From contig NZ_CP190246.1 in the NCBI RefSeq assembly GCF_039652435.2, positions 1,054,001 through 1,118,000 of the forward strand: a stretch of 64,000 nt of DNA. Reading direction: 5' to 3'. This DNA comes from Niabella insulamsoli (GTDB lineage: Bacteria; Bacteroidota; Bacteroidia; Chitinophagales; Chitinophagaceae). The notes beneath the pieces were generated by a model. The model saw only the letters and a list, made by a program, of their open reading frames with translations, had not been told where the DNA came from and ran no database searches. A program made the position numbers and the translations under genes. Of the stretch, positions 35,791-45,545 are shown piece by piece (the first letter of the stretch is position 1; each line of letters begins with the position of its first letter).

Positions 35791-37461
35791 ATGAAAAAAA
35801 AGCTATTGATCGTACACTTTGCCGCTTTTTTCGCGCTGGCGTGCTGGATGTTGTTCGGCTGTAAAAAGCCTGATTACAACGTGTCCACGACCGACGATGT
35901 CAATATCACGGGTTTTATCGATGCCCGGCTCGATTCCTTCTCTTTGTTTAAAGAGGTCTTGGAAGTAACCGGCAGCGCTTCTTTTCTGAATGCTTATGGC
36001 GCGTACACCTGTTTTGTTGTTACCAACGACGGAGTGCAACGCTGGATGGATTCGGTCGGCGTTTCTTCAATTGCTGCCGCCGACGTGAATATGCTTAAAA
36101 ACCTGGTTCGCTTTCATTTGCTGGAAGATACCTTGACGACCGGCTCTTTTACCGACGGTAAATTGCCTACTCCTACGATGTATGGCCAATACCTGATTAC
36201 CGGGGTGAACTTTGTCAACGGCGTGTCGTCCTATACCGTGAACCGCCAGGCATCCATTGTTCGCTCCAATCTCAGGGTGGGCAACGGCGTTATTCACGTA
36301 ATCGACCGGATGTTGACGCCGGCTGCCAGAACCATTGCGCAGGAGCTGGAAGCAAATCCTGATTATTCCATTTTCGTTCAGGCCATGAAAGAGACCGGTT
36401 TTTACGACACCTTAAATAAGGTTGAAACCGATACTTCCAAACTTTGGAAAACTGTAATTGCGGAATCCAACCAGGCGCTGGCAGACAGTGGTTACGCCAC
36501 CTACGCTGCTTTAAAAGCTAAATACAGCCAAACCGGAAATCCTCAAAACCCCGACGATAGCCTGCATATGTATGTGGCCTATCATATTATAGATGGCTTG
36601 TATTTTCTCGGTGATATTATCAATTATCAAACGCAGCTAACGCTGCTGCCGGAAGAGGTGATCAGTGTGAAGTTGAATAACCAGGATATCCTGCTAAATG
36701 AAAATGAATTCAATGGTGTGTTGGAAGCGGGAGTAAAAGTGCTGCGGCCGCAGAGCGATAACTCGGCCACCAATGGGGTTTGGCATAGTGTCAACGCGCA
36801 TACGATGGCAAAGTTTCGACAGCCGACTGCGCTTTATTGGGATGTGGCGATGTTCCCCGAAATCATGAACCAGCCTGCTTATTATGGAAAAGCCTTTTAC
36901 AGTTTTGTAAGGGCAAGTGCGGCAGATCATCCTATTGCAAGCATCGATTGGGAATGGATGGCGTCTTCCGACGACCTGGAATATAATTATGGTGGAACGG
37001 GTACGCTGAATGTGTATAATGTAAACTGGGATCACATCGCCCTGCATTTTGGAAATAACCGGGGTAAATGGTGGGAGTTGAAATCGCCGCCTTTGATTAA
37101 AGGACGATATAAGGTTTGGATCTGTTATATCGCTCAAAACTCGGTAGGAGCTGATGTTTTTGTAAACGGCATTCAAATGGCGCGGCCCATCAATTTTGGA
37201 GAATACATGCCAGCCGGTACGCCCGAAGAAAGAGAATCCATTGGTTGGAAAAATTATGTTACAGCTTCTAACCCTAATCGCCACAACTCCCGTTTGGTGG
37301 GCATTGTGGATATTACTACTACAGGTTCACAGACGGTTCGCTTTCAGCATAACGGATCGGGCGGTCAAATTTGCCGCCTTGATATGATTCATTTTATTCC
37401 GGTGGACGACAATCAAATACTGCCCAGGTTCGATAGGGAAGGTAACCAGGTTTTCGAGTAA
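35791..37461 (+). CDS. FAS1 surface lipoprotein with C-terminal DUF5108-like domain
   Basis: A 556-residue lipoprotein with lipobox MLFGC (Cys24); an earlier in-frame ATG at 35665 would bury the signal peptide, so I start at 35791. FAS1 unit one (about 45-185) has YTCFVVTNDGVQRWMDSV and ends GVIHVIDRMLTP. A second, more degenerate unit (about 188-340) follows. The C-terminal 200 residues, beginning LYWDVAMFPEIMNQPAYYG, form a beta-rich domain with GRYKVWICYIAQNSVGADVF, resembling the DUF5108 tails of Bacteroidota FAS1 proteins; this match is tentative. A carbohydrate-binding role is inferred from its place in the PUL. Confidence 0.82.
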   Translation: MKKKLLIVHFAAFFALACWMLFGCKKPDYNVSTTDDVNITGFIDARLDSFSLFKEVLEVTGSASFLNAYGAYTCFVVTNDGVQRWMDSVGVSSIAAADVNMLKNLVRFHLLEDTLTTGSFTDGKLPTPTMYGQYLITGVNFVNGVSSYTVNRQASIVRSNLRVGNGVIHVIDRMLTPAARTIAQELEANPDYSIFVQAMKETGFYDTLNKVETDTSKLWKTVIAESNQALADSGYATYAALKAKYSQTGNPQNPDDSLHMYVAYHIIDGLYFLGDIINYQTQLTLLPEEVISVKLNNQDILLNENEFNGVLEAGVKVLRPQSDNSATNGVWHSVNAHTMAKFRQPTALYWDVAMFPEIMNQPAYYGKAFYSFVRASAADHPIASIDWEWMASSDDLEYNYGGTGTLNVYNVNWDHIALHFGNNRGKWWELKSPPLIKGRYKVWICYIAQNSVGADVFVNGIQMARPINFGEYMPAGTPEERESIGWKNYVTASNPNRHNSRLVGIVDITTTGSQTVRFQHNGSGGQICRLDMIHFIPVDDNQILPRFDREGNQVFE

Positions 37462-37493
37462 ACAACAGCGATCAATTTTTAATAATAATCAGG

Positions 37494-38858
37494 ATGAATA
37501 AGTACAAATATTTTAAGGCGGTTTTTTTATGGTTGATTGTTTTTGGCGGGATCATGCATGGCTGTAAAAAATGGGACGATCACAACAGGGTCACCGAAGA
37601 AGCTGCGGGCATGAACCTTTTGCAACGCATTGAAGCGGACCCTGAGTTGAGCCGCTTTGCTGAATTGCTTGCCAGCTCTGGTTATGCGGATACCGTTGCT
37701 TCTTCTAAGCGCTACACCGTGTATGCTCCAACCAATCAGGCGTTAACGGCGTTGCCTCCAAATATCACCCAGGATGCGAGCTTGTTAAAACGTTTTGTAG
37801 CGGGCCATATCCTCAGCAGCGCTTATACAACAACGCAAATAGAAGGCACCATTCGGGCTGCTGCGCTTAGCGGAAAATACCATGACCTTACGAATACAAG
37901 CATTGATAACATTGCTATCAGCCGTCAGAATCTGCTGGCCAAAAATGGCCTGCTTCAGGTGATCGGCGAAGCGCTTCCGCTGTTGGAAAATACGGCAGCC
38001 TTTGTTGCTTCTGATGCCAGAATGCCGGCGTTGCAGCGCGCAGTGCTGTCGGGCGTGTTAGATAGTTTGTTTAAAAGAAGAGTGTTTGACTTGACAAACG
38101 AGTCAAAAAACTATACGCTTTTTGTGGTAAGCGATGCGGCCTGGCAGGCGGAGGTAGAAAAATATAAGCCTTATTTCAATGTGCCGGGCAATGAGGACAG
38201 CAGCAGGCTGGTGGCCAGCTGGAATGTGGCTAAAGACTGGGTGGTCGACACACTTTATCCCACGGTTGCTTCTTTGCCCGATACGATCACTTCTAAGTTT
38301 GGTGTTAAAACAGCAATTCCGAAAGCCAATATTGTGGAAGTTGTGAAAACCAGTAATGGCGTGGTATATATCATGGAAAGCCTGGAGACCCTGCCGCGCC
38401 ATAAATTCCGGGATATTATCATTGAGGCTGAAAATTATAATGGAGCCAGCCACAACCGCCTGGGAAATACTTTTATAAGGGATAAGCGCGATTCAACTAC
38501 CGGCGGTATTTTCAGAGACGTGCTGGTATATAATCACGGTGTGGCCATGTTCAACCTGCGTTATCGGCTTACCGAAATTCCGTCGATTAAATACCGGGCT
38601 TACTGGATGGCGCTAAATGACAATATCAATGGTATGACCTCAACCTTCAATCAAAAAATTGGAGTGGATTCTTTCAATTCTCCTACACCCGTTTACGCCA
38701 CCGTCGCACTTAACAGGTATGCAGAACAGTTTGCAGGTGAGTTCACATTAACTCAATACAGGCCCACTTTTAATTTATATCTGACGGCGGCGAACAGCAC
38801 ATCCGCAAATGTCAATGCTATTGTTTGTAATTATATAAGGCTGGAACCCGTTTTCTAA
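37494..38858 (+). CDS. FAS1 surface lipoprotein with CBM-like C-terminus
   Basis: A 454-residue lipoprotein with lipobox MHGC (Cys24) followed by KKWDDHNR. Two FAS1 units are visible: about 40-165, with YTVYAPTNQALTALP and GLLQVIGEALPLL, and about 170-305, with YTLFVVSDAAWQAEV and GVVYIMESLETLP. From about 308 a beta domain starts with IIIEAENYNG, a motif common at the start of CBM6/CBM35 modules. This suggests direct glycan binding; it is inferred from the motif only. It starts 32 bases after the previous FAS1 gene and is followed 19 bases later by the second SusC. Confidence 0.8.
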   Translation: MNKYKYFKAVFLWLIVFGGIMHGCKKWDDHNRVTEEAAGMNLLQRIEADPELSRFAELLASSGYADTVASSKRYTVYAPTNQALTALPPNITQDASLLKRFVAGHILSSAYTTTQIEGTIRAAALSGKYHDLTNTSIDNIAISRQNLLAKNGLLQVIGEALPLLENTAAFVASDARMPALQRAVLSGVLDSLFKRRVFDLTNESKNYTLFVVSDAAWQAEVEKYKPYFNVPGNEDSSRLVASWNVAKDWVVDTLYPTVASLPDTITSKFGVKTAIPKANIVEVVKTSNGVVYIMESLETLPRHKFRDIIIEAENYNGASHNRLGNTFIRDKRDSTTGGIFRDVLVYNHGVAMFNLRYRLTEIPSIKYRAYWMALNDNINGMTSTFNQKIGVDSFNSPTPVYATVALNRYAEQFAGEFTLTQYRPTFNLYLTAANSTSANVNAIVCNYIRLEPVF

Positions 38859-38877
38859 CTCGCATATAAAGGATAAA

Positions 38878-41800
38878 ATGACTAAGATGTATATAAGATT
38901 AACCTCTGTTCTAAGCGTAGCGCTGTTTTTGTCAACGGTTGTGTTGGGGCAACAGATTACGACTATTGGAGCAAAAGCCGCGCCCACTGGTATGGATACG
39001 ATCGTTGTGACGGGAACGGTGAAGGATGCTGCGACTGGTAAGCCGATCGATGGAAGCCGTATCAGCGTTCAGGATTTTTCCGCTGCCATCTCCGATAGCC
39101 TGGGTAATTTTTGGATTAAAGTACCGTTTTTAAACGCCGCTATTTTCGTCGAGGCAGATGGTTATAACAGGCAGATCGTTCCGGTTAATTTTAGAAACCG
39201 TATCGAGGTTTTGCTTCTTGCAGATATGACGCACACTTTCGATGATCTGCTCGTTATGCCGCTGGGTCAGCAGTATCAGCGATATACAAGTGCCGCTGTG
39301 GGGCAGTACCGCGGCCAGGGGTGGCAGCAGCCTCTCGAAACGATTGATGCGTTGCTGCAGGGGCAGGTAGCCGGGCTCAATGCAATACGCCGCTCCGGCG
39401 CTCCGGGCGCTGGCGCCAATTTATTTTTAAATGGAATTAATTCATTGTACGCAACCAATCAGCCGTTGATTGTTGTGGATGGGATGCCTTTTGACGCAAG
39501 CGAATATGGCCAAAGCCTTATCGCGAATAACTATACCAATCCCTTAAGCCTGATCGATGTCAAAGACATTGATAACGTAACGGTTTTGAAAGATGCTGCC
39601 AGCATCTACGGCGCAAAGGGCGCCAACGGCGCTATTATTATTACTACGGTAAATGCAGGCGGCCAGCAGGCTACAAAGATAGATGCAGGCATTTATGCAG
39701 GAATGAATTTTGCTCCTCAGCAACTGCCCGTTTTAAATGCGGTAGATTATCGCATACATTTAAATCGAATGTTGTCGAGCAGCGGTATGACGGCTGAGCA
39801 AATTGCCGGCTTGCCCTACATGATCGATGATCTGTCAAGGACTGATTATTTCCGCTATCACAACAACACGGACTGGCAGGGGAAGGTATTGGATAACAGT
39901 GTAAACCAAAATGTCTATTTGCGTATTACCGGTGGGGATAATATTGCCACTTACGGGCTTACCGTTGGTTATATGAAAAACTCGGGCGTGATTAAAAACA
40001 CCGACATCGAGCGATATAATACCCGTTTCAACGCTGATTTTAATTTTTCGGAAAGACTGAAAGGGATGGCAAATCTTTCTTTCACCTACAATGATCAAAA
40101 TGTAAAAGATCAGGGTATCGCTGATAAAACGGCTCCCTTGTTTAATGCGTTGGTGAAAGCCCCGCTTTTTCACGAGCGCGAACTGGCAGCGGATGGAACC
40201 GCGTCGCCCAATCTGGAAGCCGTAGATATTTTGGGCATCAGTAATCCTGTGGCAATCACCGATAAGATTGAAGCTTATAACAAATATTATCGCTTCTTTG
40301 GTTCTTTTAAATTCCAGTATGATATCAGTAAATATTTTACAGCCTGCACGATGGTTGGTATTCAATTTGATAAATACCGCGAAACATTCTACGTGCCCAG
40401 CGAAGGGATTGTGATGGATACGCTTTGGAATGACATCGCCAATAATCGCATGGGCTCCCAGGTGAAGCAATTGTTTTCTTTGTTTAATGACACAAGGCTG
40501 GAGTATAACCGAGTTTTTAATTACCAGCATTCGGTGAAAGCAAGATTAGGTTTTAGATTTCAAAATAATAAAGCCAATCAGGTATATGTAACGACGGCAA
40601 ATTCTGCCACCGACGACCTGGTGAGTGTGCAAAATGGCCTGGCCGGTTTGAGGCAGGTGGGCGGCGATATGGGAGAGTGGAGCTGGATCAACAATTATTT
40701 GGGAGCAGCATACGGATTTAAAGATAAAATCTTTCTTGATCTGAATATGGCCCTCGACGGTTCCTCTCGTTTTGGAGTAAAGGCAGCCAATGGACTTACC
40801 ATCGCCGGGCATCAATTCCCCTTATTTCCATCTATTGGCGCGGCATGGTTGGTTTCTTCAGAAAAGTTTATGTCGAACAGTGCCGTCGATCTTTTCAAGT
40901 TGCGGGCTTCTTACAGCGTTGCAGGAAATGATGATATTGGTAACTACGCTGCAAGGCAACTCTATGTTGGTCAAAACCTGCTCGGGGCAGAAGGTTCTGT
41001 GAGAAAAGGTATCTCGAATCCGGAGCTTCAATGGGAAACGGTTTATAAAATTAACGGAGGGATTGATCTTGCATTTTTTCACAACAGGCTGGGCCTTTCA
41101 TTCGATGTGTTCAGCAACCGCACAAAAAATATGTTGGTATATAGGCCGATGGAGTCAATAACGGGGTTTGGTTCGGTGTTGACCAACGGTGGTGAATTGC
41201 AAAACAACGGCTTTGAGGCTAACCTCAATTTCAGGGTGCTCAATGGGCAGCAGCTGAAGTGGGATTTCGGCGCTAACATCGCCACATATAAAAATAAAAT
41301 ATTGGCGGTGCCGCAGGATGCGATATACACCAACTATGCAAACGCAACAATTGTCACGGCAGTGGGCCAGCCTGCGAATCAGTTTTATGGCTATAAAACC
41401 AATGGTGTTTTTGCTACGGACGCAGAGGCGGCAGCATCGGGTCTGACAAAAATAAACACGGACGGCAGTGTAAGCGCTTTTGAGGCGGGCGACATACGTT
41501 TTGTGGACAATGGTGATAAAATTATCGATGAAGACGACCGCACCGTTATTGGTGATGCTAACCCCGACTTTTTTGGTGGCGTCTCGAACCGGTTGACCTG
41601 GAAGGGTTTTGAGCTGAATGCATTGGTGACATTTTCCGTGGGGAATGATGTTTATAATTATGTAAGGTACCGGCTGGAGTCACAGAGCGGCGTTCAAAAC
41701 CAGCTGCAAAGCGTGATGAACAGCTGGCAGGTCGAAGGCCAGCAGACGACAATGCCCAAAGCCGCCTGGGGCGACCCTATGGGCAACAACCGTTTCAGCG

Positions 41801-42054
41801 ACCGCTGGATAGAAGATGGATCTTACCTCCGCCTGCGCTCATTGAATTTGACCTACAATTTCCCGGTAAAATCAAATGGGGTGTTTAAAAGCATTGCCGT
41901 ATTGTTGACGGGCAATAATCTATTCACCGCGACCAAATACCTGGGCTATGACCCTGAGTTTAGCGTAACGTCGAGTCCATTGGTACAAGGCATCGACACA
42001 GGGCTTACGCCGGTATCTAAGAATGTGGTGCTCGGTGTTCGGTTAGGATTGTAA
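38878..42054 (+). CDS. SusC/RagA-family TonB-linked outer-membrane transporter, second pair
   Basis: A 1058-residue SusC homologue with a signal peptide (about 1-25). The carboxypeptidase-like domain (about 42-115) is followed by a divergent junction, DLLVMPLGQQYQRYTSAAVG, where most SusC proteins have VVVVGYG and a TGAV segment. The plug has LIVVDGMPFDASEYGQSL and SIYGAKGANGAIIITT, and the barrel ends KNVVLGVRLGL. Its substrates may be larger or acidic oligosaccharides, to judge by the enzymes downstream; this is inference. It begins 19 bases after a FAS1 gene. Confidence 0.93.
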   Translation: MTKMYIRLTSVLSVALFLSTVVLGQQITTIGAKAAPTGMDTIVVTGTVKDAATGKPIDGSRISVQDFSAAISDSLGNFWIKVPFLNAAIFVEADGYNRQIVPVNFRNRIEVLLLADMTHTFDDLLVMPLGQQYQRYTSAAVGQYRGQGWQQPLETIDALLQGQVAGLNAIRRSGAPGAGANLFLNGINSLYATNQPLIVVDGMPFDASEYGQSLIANNYTNPLSLIDVKDIDNVTVLKDAASIYGAKGANGAIIITTVNAGGQQATKIDAGIYAGMNFAPQQLPVLNAVDYRIHLNRMLSSSGMTAEQIAGLPYMIDDLSRTDYFRYHNNTDWQGKVLDNSVNQNVYLRITGGDNIATYGLTVGYMKNSGVIKNTDIERYNTRFNADFNFSERLKGMANLSFTYNDQNVKDQGIADKTAPLFNALVKAPLFHERELAADGTASPNLEAVDILGISNPVAITDKIEAYNKYYRFFGSFKFQYDISKYFTACTMVGIQFDKYRETFYVPSEGIVMDTLWNDIANNRMGSQVKQLFSLFNDTRLEYNRVFNYQHSVKARLGFRFQNNKANQVYVTTANSATDDLVSVQNGLAGLRQVGGDMGEWSWINNYLGAAYGFKDKIFLDLNMALDGSSRFGVKAANGLTIAGHQFPLFPSIGAAWLVSSEKFMSNSAVDLFKLRASYSVAGNDDIGNYAARQLYVGQNLLGAEGSVRKGISNPELQWETVYKINGGIDLAFFHNRLGLSFDVFSNRTKNMLVYRPMESITGFGSVLTNGGELQNNGFEANLNFRVLNGQQLKWDFGANIATYKNKILAVPQDAIYTNYANATIVTAVGQPANQFYGYKTNGVFATDAEAAASGLTKINTDGSVSAFEAGDIRFVDNGDKIIDEDDRTVIGDANPDFFGGVSNRLTWKGFELNALVTFSVGNDVYNYVRYRLESQSGVQNQLQSVMNSWQVEGQQTTMPKAAWGDPMGNNRFSDRWIEDGSYLRLRSLNLTYNFPVKSNGVFKSIAVLLTGNNLFTATKYLGYDPEFSVTSSPLVQGIDTGLTPVSKNVVLGVRLGL

Positions 42055-42178
42055 ACGCAAACGAGAAGAAGTATAATGCATTAAAATGGCGGAGCTAAGC
42101 GTGTGGTATGGGATGCATGTTTTAGAAATTACACTACAAGGCTCGCCGGCATTAAATAAAAAATATTAAAGTTTAGAA

Positions 42179-42255
42179 ATGAAACGTTCATTATAAAATT
42201 TTCAATTTGATCCCGCGGGAGCATGAAAAATTTTATGCTGATAAGTTCCATTCGA
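42179..42255. repeat. Inverted-repeat leader, copy 2
   Basis: Left arm ATGAAACGTTCATTATAAAA and right arm with ATGAAAAATTTTATGCTGAT, then AAGTTCCATTCGA. Arms of about 27 bases are imperfectly complementary around a GC-rich TCCCGCGGGA centre, itself a short palindrome. ATTCGA (42250) is 32 bases before the ATG of the susD gene. Confidence 0.7.
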
Positions 42256-42281
42256 CCCATAAAAACATAAAACATTTACGG

Positions 42282-44078
42282 ATGAAAAAGAAAGTTACGT
42301 TACCGCTGTTGTTATCGCTGTGCTGCATGCTGATGCTGACAGCCTGTAGCAAGCTGCTCGACAAAACCCCAACAAACGAATTGGATATTGAGAACGCCTA
42401 CCAGAATGTGTATGATGCGGATGCTGCTGTCATGGGCGTTTACGGCAAATTTATGGGTTTGGCGGAGCGTTATATTATCCTGAATGAGCTGCGCGCCGAT
42501 TTGCTCGATTACACGCAGAATGCGGATAAATACCTGCGCCAGATAAGCAATCATACGGCAACGGCTGATAATCCTTACGCAGATCCGCGCCCTTTTTACG
42601 AAGTGATCGTTAATGCTAATGATGTACTGGCCAATCTTAATAACATGTATGACAGTAAAAAGATAAGCCAGGCCGATTACTATGAGCGATACGCTGATAT
42701 CGCCTGTTTGCGCAGCTTCCTTTATCTGCAACTTGGTATCCACTATGGCGACGAAGTGCGCTATGTGACTAATCCGTTGGCAACACTTGATGATGTAAAC
42801 AACACTTCATTGTTTCCTAAACTGAACTTTGAAACATTATTGGATTCACTCATCACGTTTACAGAGGCCATTCCTTTTAAAGAACAATATTCAGGAAGCT
42901 CTTCGTTGAATATTACCCTGGACGGCTATCCAACTCAAAAATTCTTCATCAACAAAAAATGCCTGCTCGGTGACCTGTACCTCTGGAAAGGCAATTACAC
43001 GCAGGCTGCTTCTTATTACCGGGAAGTGATGGAAACGAGTACCACTGGAAATCAGGGTGAGAGTTATTATTCTAAATATAAAATGGGATGGTTTGGAGAA
43101 GCAGATAATGACGGAGGTCGCACTATATCAGATTTGCGGGTCGCATTCGTTAATAGGAATAAAGCCGGGGATATGGCAAATTTGCTTTATAACGTTGGTT
43201 GGCGTACCATGTTTGACGCAACTTACAGCGCTAGTAAATTTGATTTTGAATGGATATGGGTATTACCCTTCGATAATAAATTCGCGCCTGCTAACCCTTT
43301 TATCAAGTTGTTTTCGCCGATCGGAGGTGAGTATTTAGTGAAGCCTTCGCAACAGGTAATGAGTATGTGGGCCAGCCAGCAGATGTCTTCCTCCGATGTT
43401 GCAAGGGAGGGATCGCCCTACGACCCAAGAGGGTTGTTTAGCACCACTACCATAGGCGGCCAGCGTGTGGCGAGCAAGTTTATCAGTAAATATCTCAATT
43501 GGGAGACCAATTTACCGGCTGATGTTTTCGTTAAAAACGGCGATTGGTATTTGTTCAGGCAGACCCAGCTGATGATGCGCTTTGCAGAGGCAGCTAACCG
43601 CGACGGATGGCATAAGTTGGCGTATGCCTTCGTTTCCGGTGGTATCGGCGGCATATTCAATAACCCTGACAACCCCGGTATTGTCGATAAGACGGAGTGG
43701 CAAAATACGTTGAGCTACCCGGCGCCGTATAATTTTGATGCAAGGAACGGGGAAATTCCACGCTATAGGTCTGACTGGTACCGTCATACAGGCGTTAGAA
43801 GCCGCGCTTACCTTACACCGCTGGAAATTAATGCAACGGGCCCTGCTGATAGTTTAATACAATTGGAGAATGGGCTGTTGGAAGAAACGGCCCTGGAAAA
43901 CGCTTTTGAAGGCACACGTTGGGCAGATTTGTTACGGATTGCGCGGCGTCGCAACGATCCCTCCATATTGGCGGATAAAGTGTATCAAAAATTGTTGAAA
44001 GATGGCGATCCCAATGCAGGTGCTGCCCGCGCCAAGCTGATGAATAAAGAAGGATGGTATCTGCCGTTTAAACTTTGA
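42282..44078 (+). CDS. SusD/RagB-family glycan-binding lipoprotein, second pair
   Basis: A 598-residue lipoprotein. I start at 42282 because the upstream extension to 42207 reads through the leader repeat and hides the signal peptide; from here a lipobox MLTAC (Cys22) is clear. Mature N-terminus CSKLLDKTPTNEL and DADAAVMGVYGKFMG are SusD-like. The C-terminal domain contains ALENAFEGTRWADLLRIARR. It is larger than the other SusD proteins here (598 against 500-507), with insertions in the middle that may add binding surface. Confidence 0.93.
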   Translation: MKKKVTLPLLLSLCCMLMLTACSKLLDKTPTNELDIENAYQNVYDADAAVMGVYGKFMGLAERYIILNELRADLLDYTQNADKYLRQISNHTATADNPYADPRPFYEVIVNANDVLANLNNMYDSKKISQADYYERYADIACLRSFLYLQLGIHYGDEVRYVTNPLATLDDVNNTSLFPKLNFETLLDSLITFTEAIPFKEQYSGSSSLNITLDGYPTQKFFINKKCLLGDLYLWKGNYTQAASYYREVMETSTTGNQGESYYSKYKMGWFGEADNDGGRTISDLRVAFVNRNKAGDMANLLYNVGWRTMFDATYSASKFDFEWIWVLPFDNKFAPANPFIKLFSPIGGEYLVKPSQQVMSMWASQQMSSSDVAREGSPYDPRGLFSTTTIGGQRVASKFISKYLNWETNLPADVFVKNGDWYLFRQTQLMMRFAEAANRDGWHKLAYAFVSGGIGGIFNNPDNPGIVDKTEWQNTLSYPAPYNFDARNGEIPRYRSDWYRHTGVRSRAYLTPLEINATGPADSLIQLENGLLEETALENAFEGTRWADLLRIARRRNDPSILADKVYQKLLKDGDPNAGAARAKLMNKEGWYLPFKL

Positions 44079-44138
44079 TCAGTTAAATTTGGAAGCGCAT
44101 TTTGATCTCTACCAAACTAATTGCAAAAAATAAAAATT

Positions 44139-45464
44139 ATGGTAGATAAACCTATTGCGAAGATATTGTGGATGTCTGTTCTTTTCCTTAGCATGCGTCT
44201 TGCAGCGCAAGACCGCTTTCCCGACGGCACCCTGATTCCAGAATGGTTCCGGCAGATTGAGCCGACCAACATTCTTAAGCTGGGGAAACAATATAACATA
44301 AGGGAACATGGAATAAAGGAAGATAGCAGCCTGCTTCAAACCGCAGCTATCCAGGCAGTCATTGATCGGGCCGCTGCCAACGGTGGTGGCGTTATTGTCA
44401 TTCCGAAGGGGACTTTTTTGAGCGGCTCCCTGTTTTTTAAACCCGGCACGCATCTGCATTTGGAAGAAGGCGCTACTTTGAAAGGCAGCGATGATATTAG
44501 CGATTTTGCATTGCTCCAAACACGCATTGAGGGGCAGACCGTCAAATATTTTGCAGCGCTGGTCAACGCCGATAACGTCGATGGTTTTACCTTATCGGGA
44601 AAAGGGACGCTCAATGGAAATGGCCTGCGCTACTGGAAAGCCTTTTGGCTGCGGCGCGCTTTCAACCCGCAATGCACCAACATGGACGAGATGAGGCCGC
44701 GTTTGCTTTATGTGTCTAATAGTAAGGATGTTCAGGTATCCGGTGTTCGGCTGATCAACTCTCCGTTCTGGACTTCGCACTACTACAAATGCGAGAATCT
44801 AAAAATTTTGAACCTTTATATTTACGCGCCCGCCGCACCGGTGAAGGCGCCAAGTTCAGATGCCATCGATCTCGACGCCTGCAAAAATGTATTGATTAAA
44901 CATTGCTACATGTCGGTAAACGATGATGCCGTAGCGCTAAAAGGCGGTAAAGGCCCTAAGGCAGATAAGGATCCTGATAACGGTGGGAATTTTAATGTTA
45001 TTATTGAAGACAATACCTACGGCTTTTGCCATGGAGCGCTCACGTTCGGCAGCGAGTCTATTCACAACAGGAATATCATTTTACGGCGCATTCAGATCGA
45101 CCACGCCCAGCGTTTACTATGGTTGAAAATGCGCCCCGACACGCCACAGCGCTACGAATATGTGACGGTAGAAGATATCAAAGGCAGCGCGGTCAATATG
45201 CTCTACATTCAGCCCTGGACTCAGTTTTTCGATCTTAAGGGGGAGAAGGATATCAAAATGTCTTATGCCAGTCATATCAGCATGAAGCGCATTGACTTGA
45301 CCTGCGAAAATGTTTTCAATGTTAAAAAATCCGGGCAGTATAAGCTTTCAGATTTTTCATTCAGTCAACTGAAAGTGACGGCTACCCGGCAGCCTCTTAT
45401 TTACAAAGATTATATCGACCGGTTTGTTTTGGAGGATGTTGTCATTAATCATAAAAAGCAATAA
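44139..45464 (+). CDS. GH28 polygalacturonase-like enzyme, secreted
   Basis: A 441-residue right-handed beta-helix protein with a signal peptide (about 1-23). I start at the ATG at 44139; a TTG six codons upstream is less likely. Catalytic carboxylates are visible: Asp241 and Asp244 in SSDAIDLD, and Asp262-Asp263 in SVNDDAVALKGG. The usual GHG motif is CHG (His298) and the RIK basic motif appears as RLLWLKMR, so it is not a standard endo-polygalacturonase. Exo-acting GH28 or RG-type members show such changes. It would act on galacturonic-acid-containing chains in the periplasm or at the surface. It follows susD by 60 bases. Confidence 0.85.
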   Translation: MVDKPIAKILWMSVLFLSMRLAAQDRFPDGTLIPEWFRQIEPTNILKLGKQYNIREHGIKEDSSLLQTAAIQAVIDRAAANGGGVIVIPKGTFLSGSLFFKPGTHLHLEEGATLKGSDDISDFALLQTRIEGQTVKYFAALVNADNVDGFTLSGKGTLNGNGLRYWKAFWLRRAFNPQCTNMDEMRPRLLYVSNSKDVQVSGVRLINSPFWTSHYYKCENLKILNLYIYAPAAPVKAPSSDAIDLDACKNVLIKHCYMSVNDDAVALKGGKGPKADKDPDNGGNFNVIIEDNTYGFCHGALTFGSESIHNRNIILRRIQIDHAQRLLWLKMRPDTPQRYEYVTVEDIKGSAVNMLYIQPWTQFFDLKGEKDIKMSYASHISMKRIDLTCENVFNVKKSGQYKLSDFSFSQLKVTATRQPLIYKDYIDRFVLEDVVINHKKQ

Positions 45465-45545
45465 CGGATAACAAGAAAAAATTAGCTGGCGTGGGCAAGG
45501 CGAAGCCTCCGTTGCGTGCTATGCTATTTTAAAAAATTTTTCAGG

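Noticed and set aside
39835..40530. A 231-codon minus-strand open frame
   Set aside because: It lies within the SusC gene and has no recognisable domain.
42207..42281. Upstream extension of the second susD
   Set aside because: It translates the leader repeat and would bury the lipoprotein signal.
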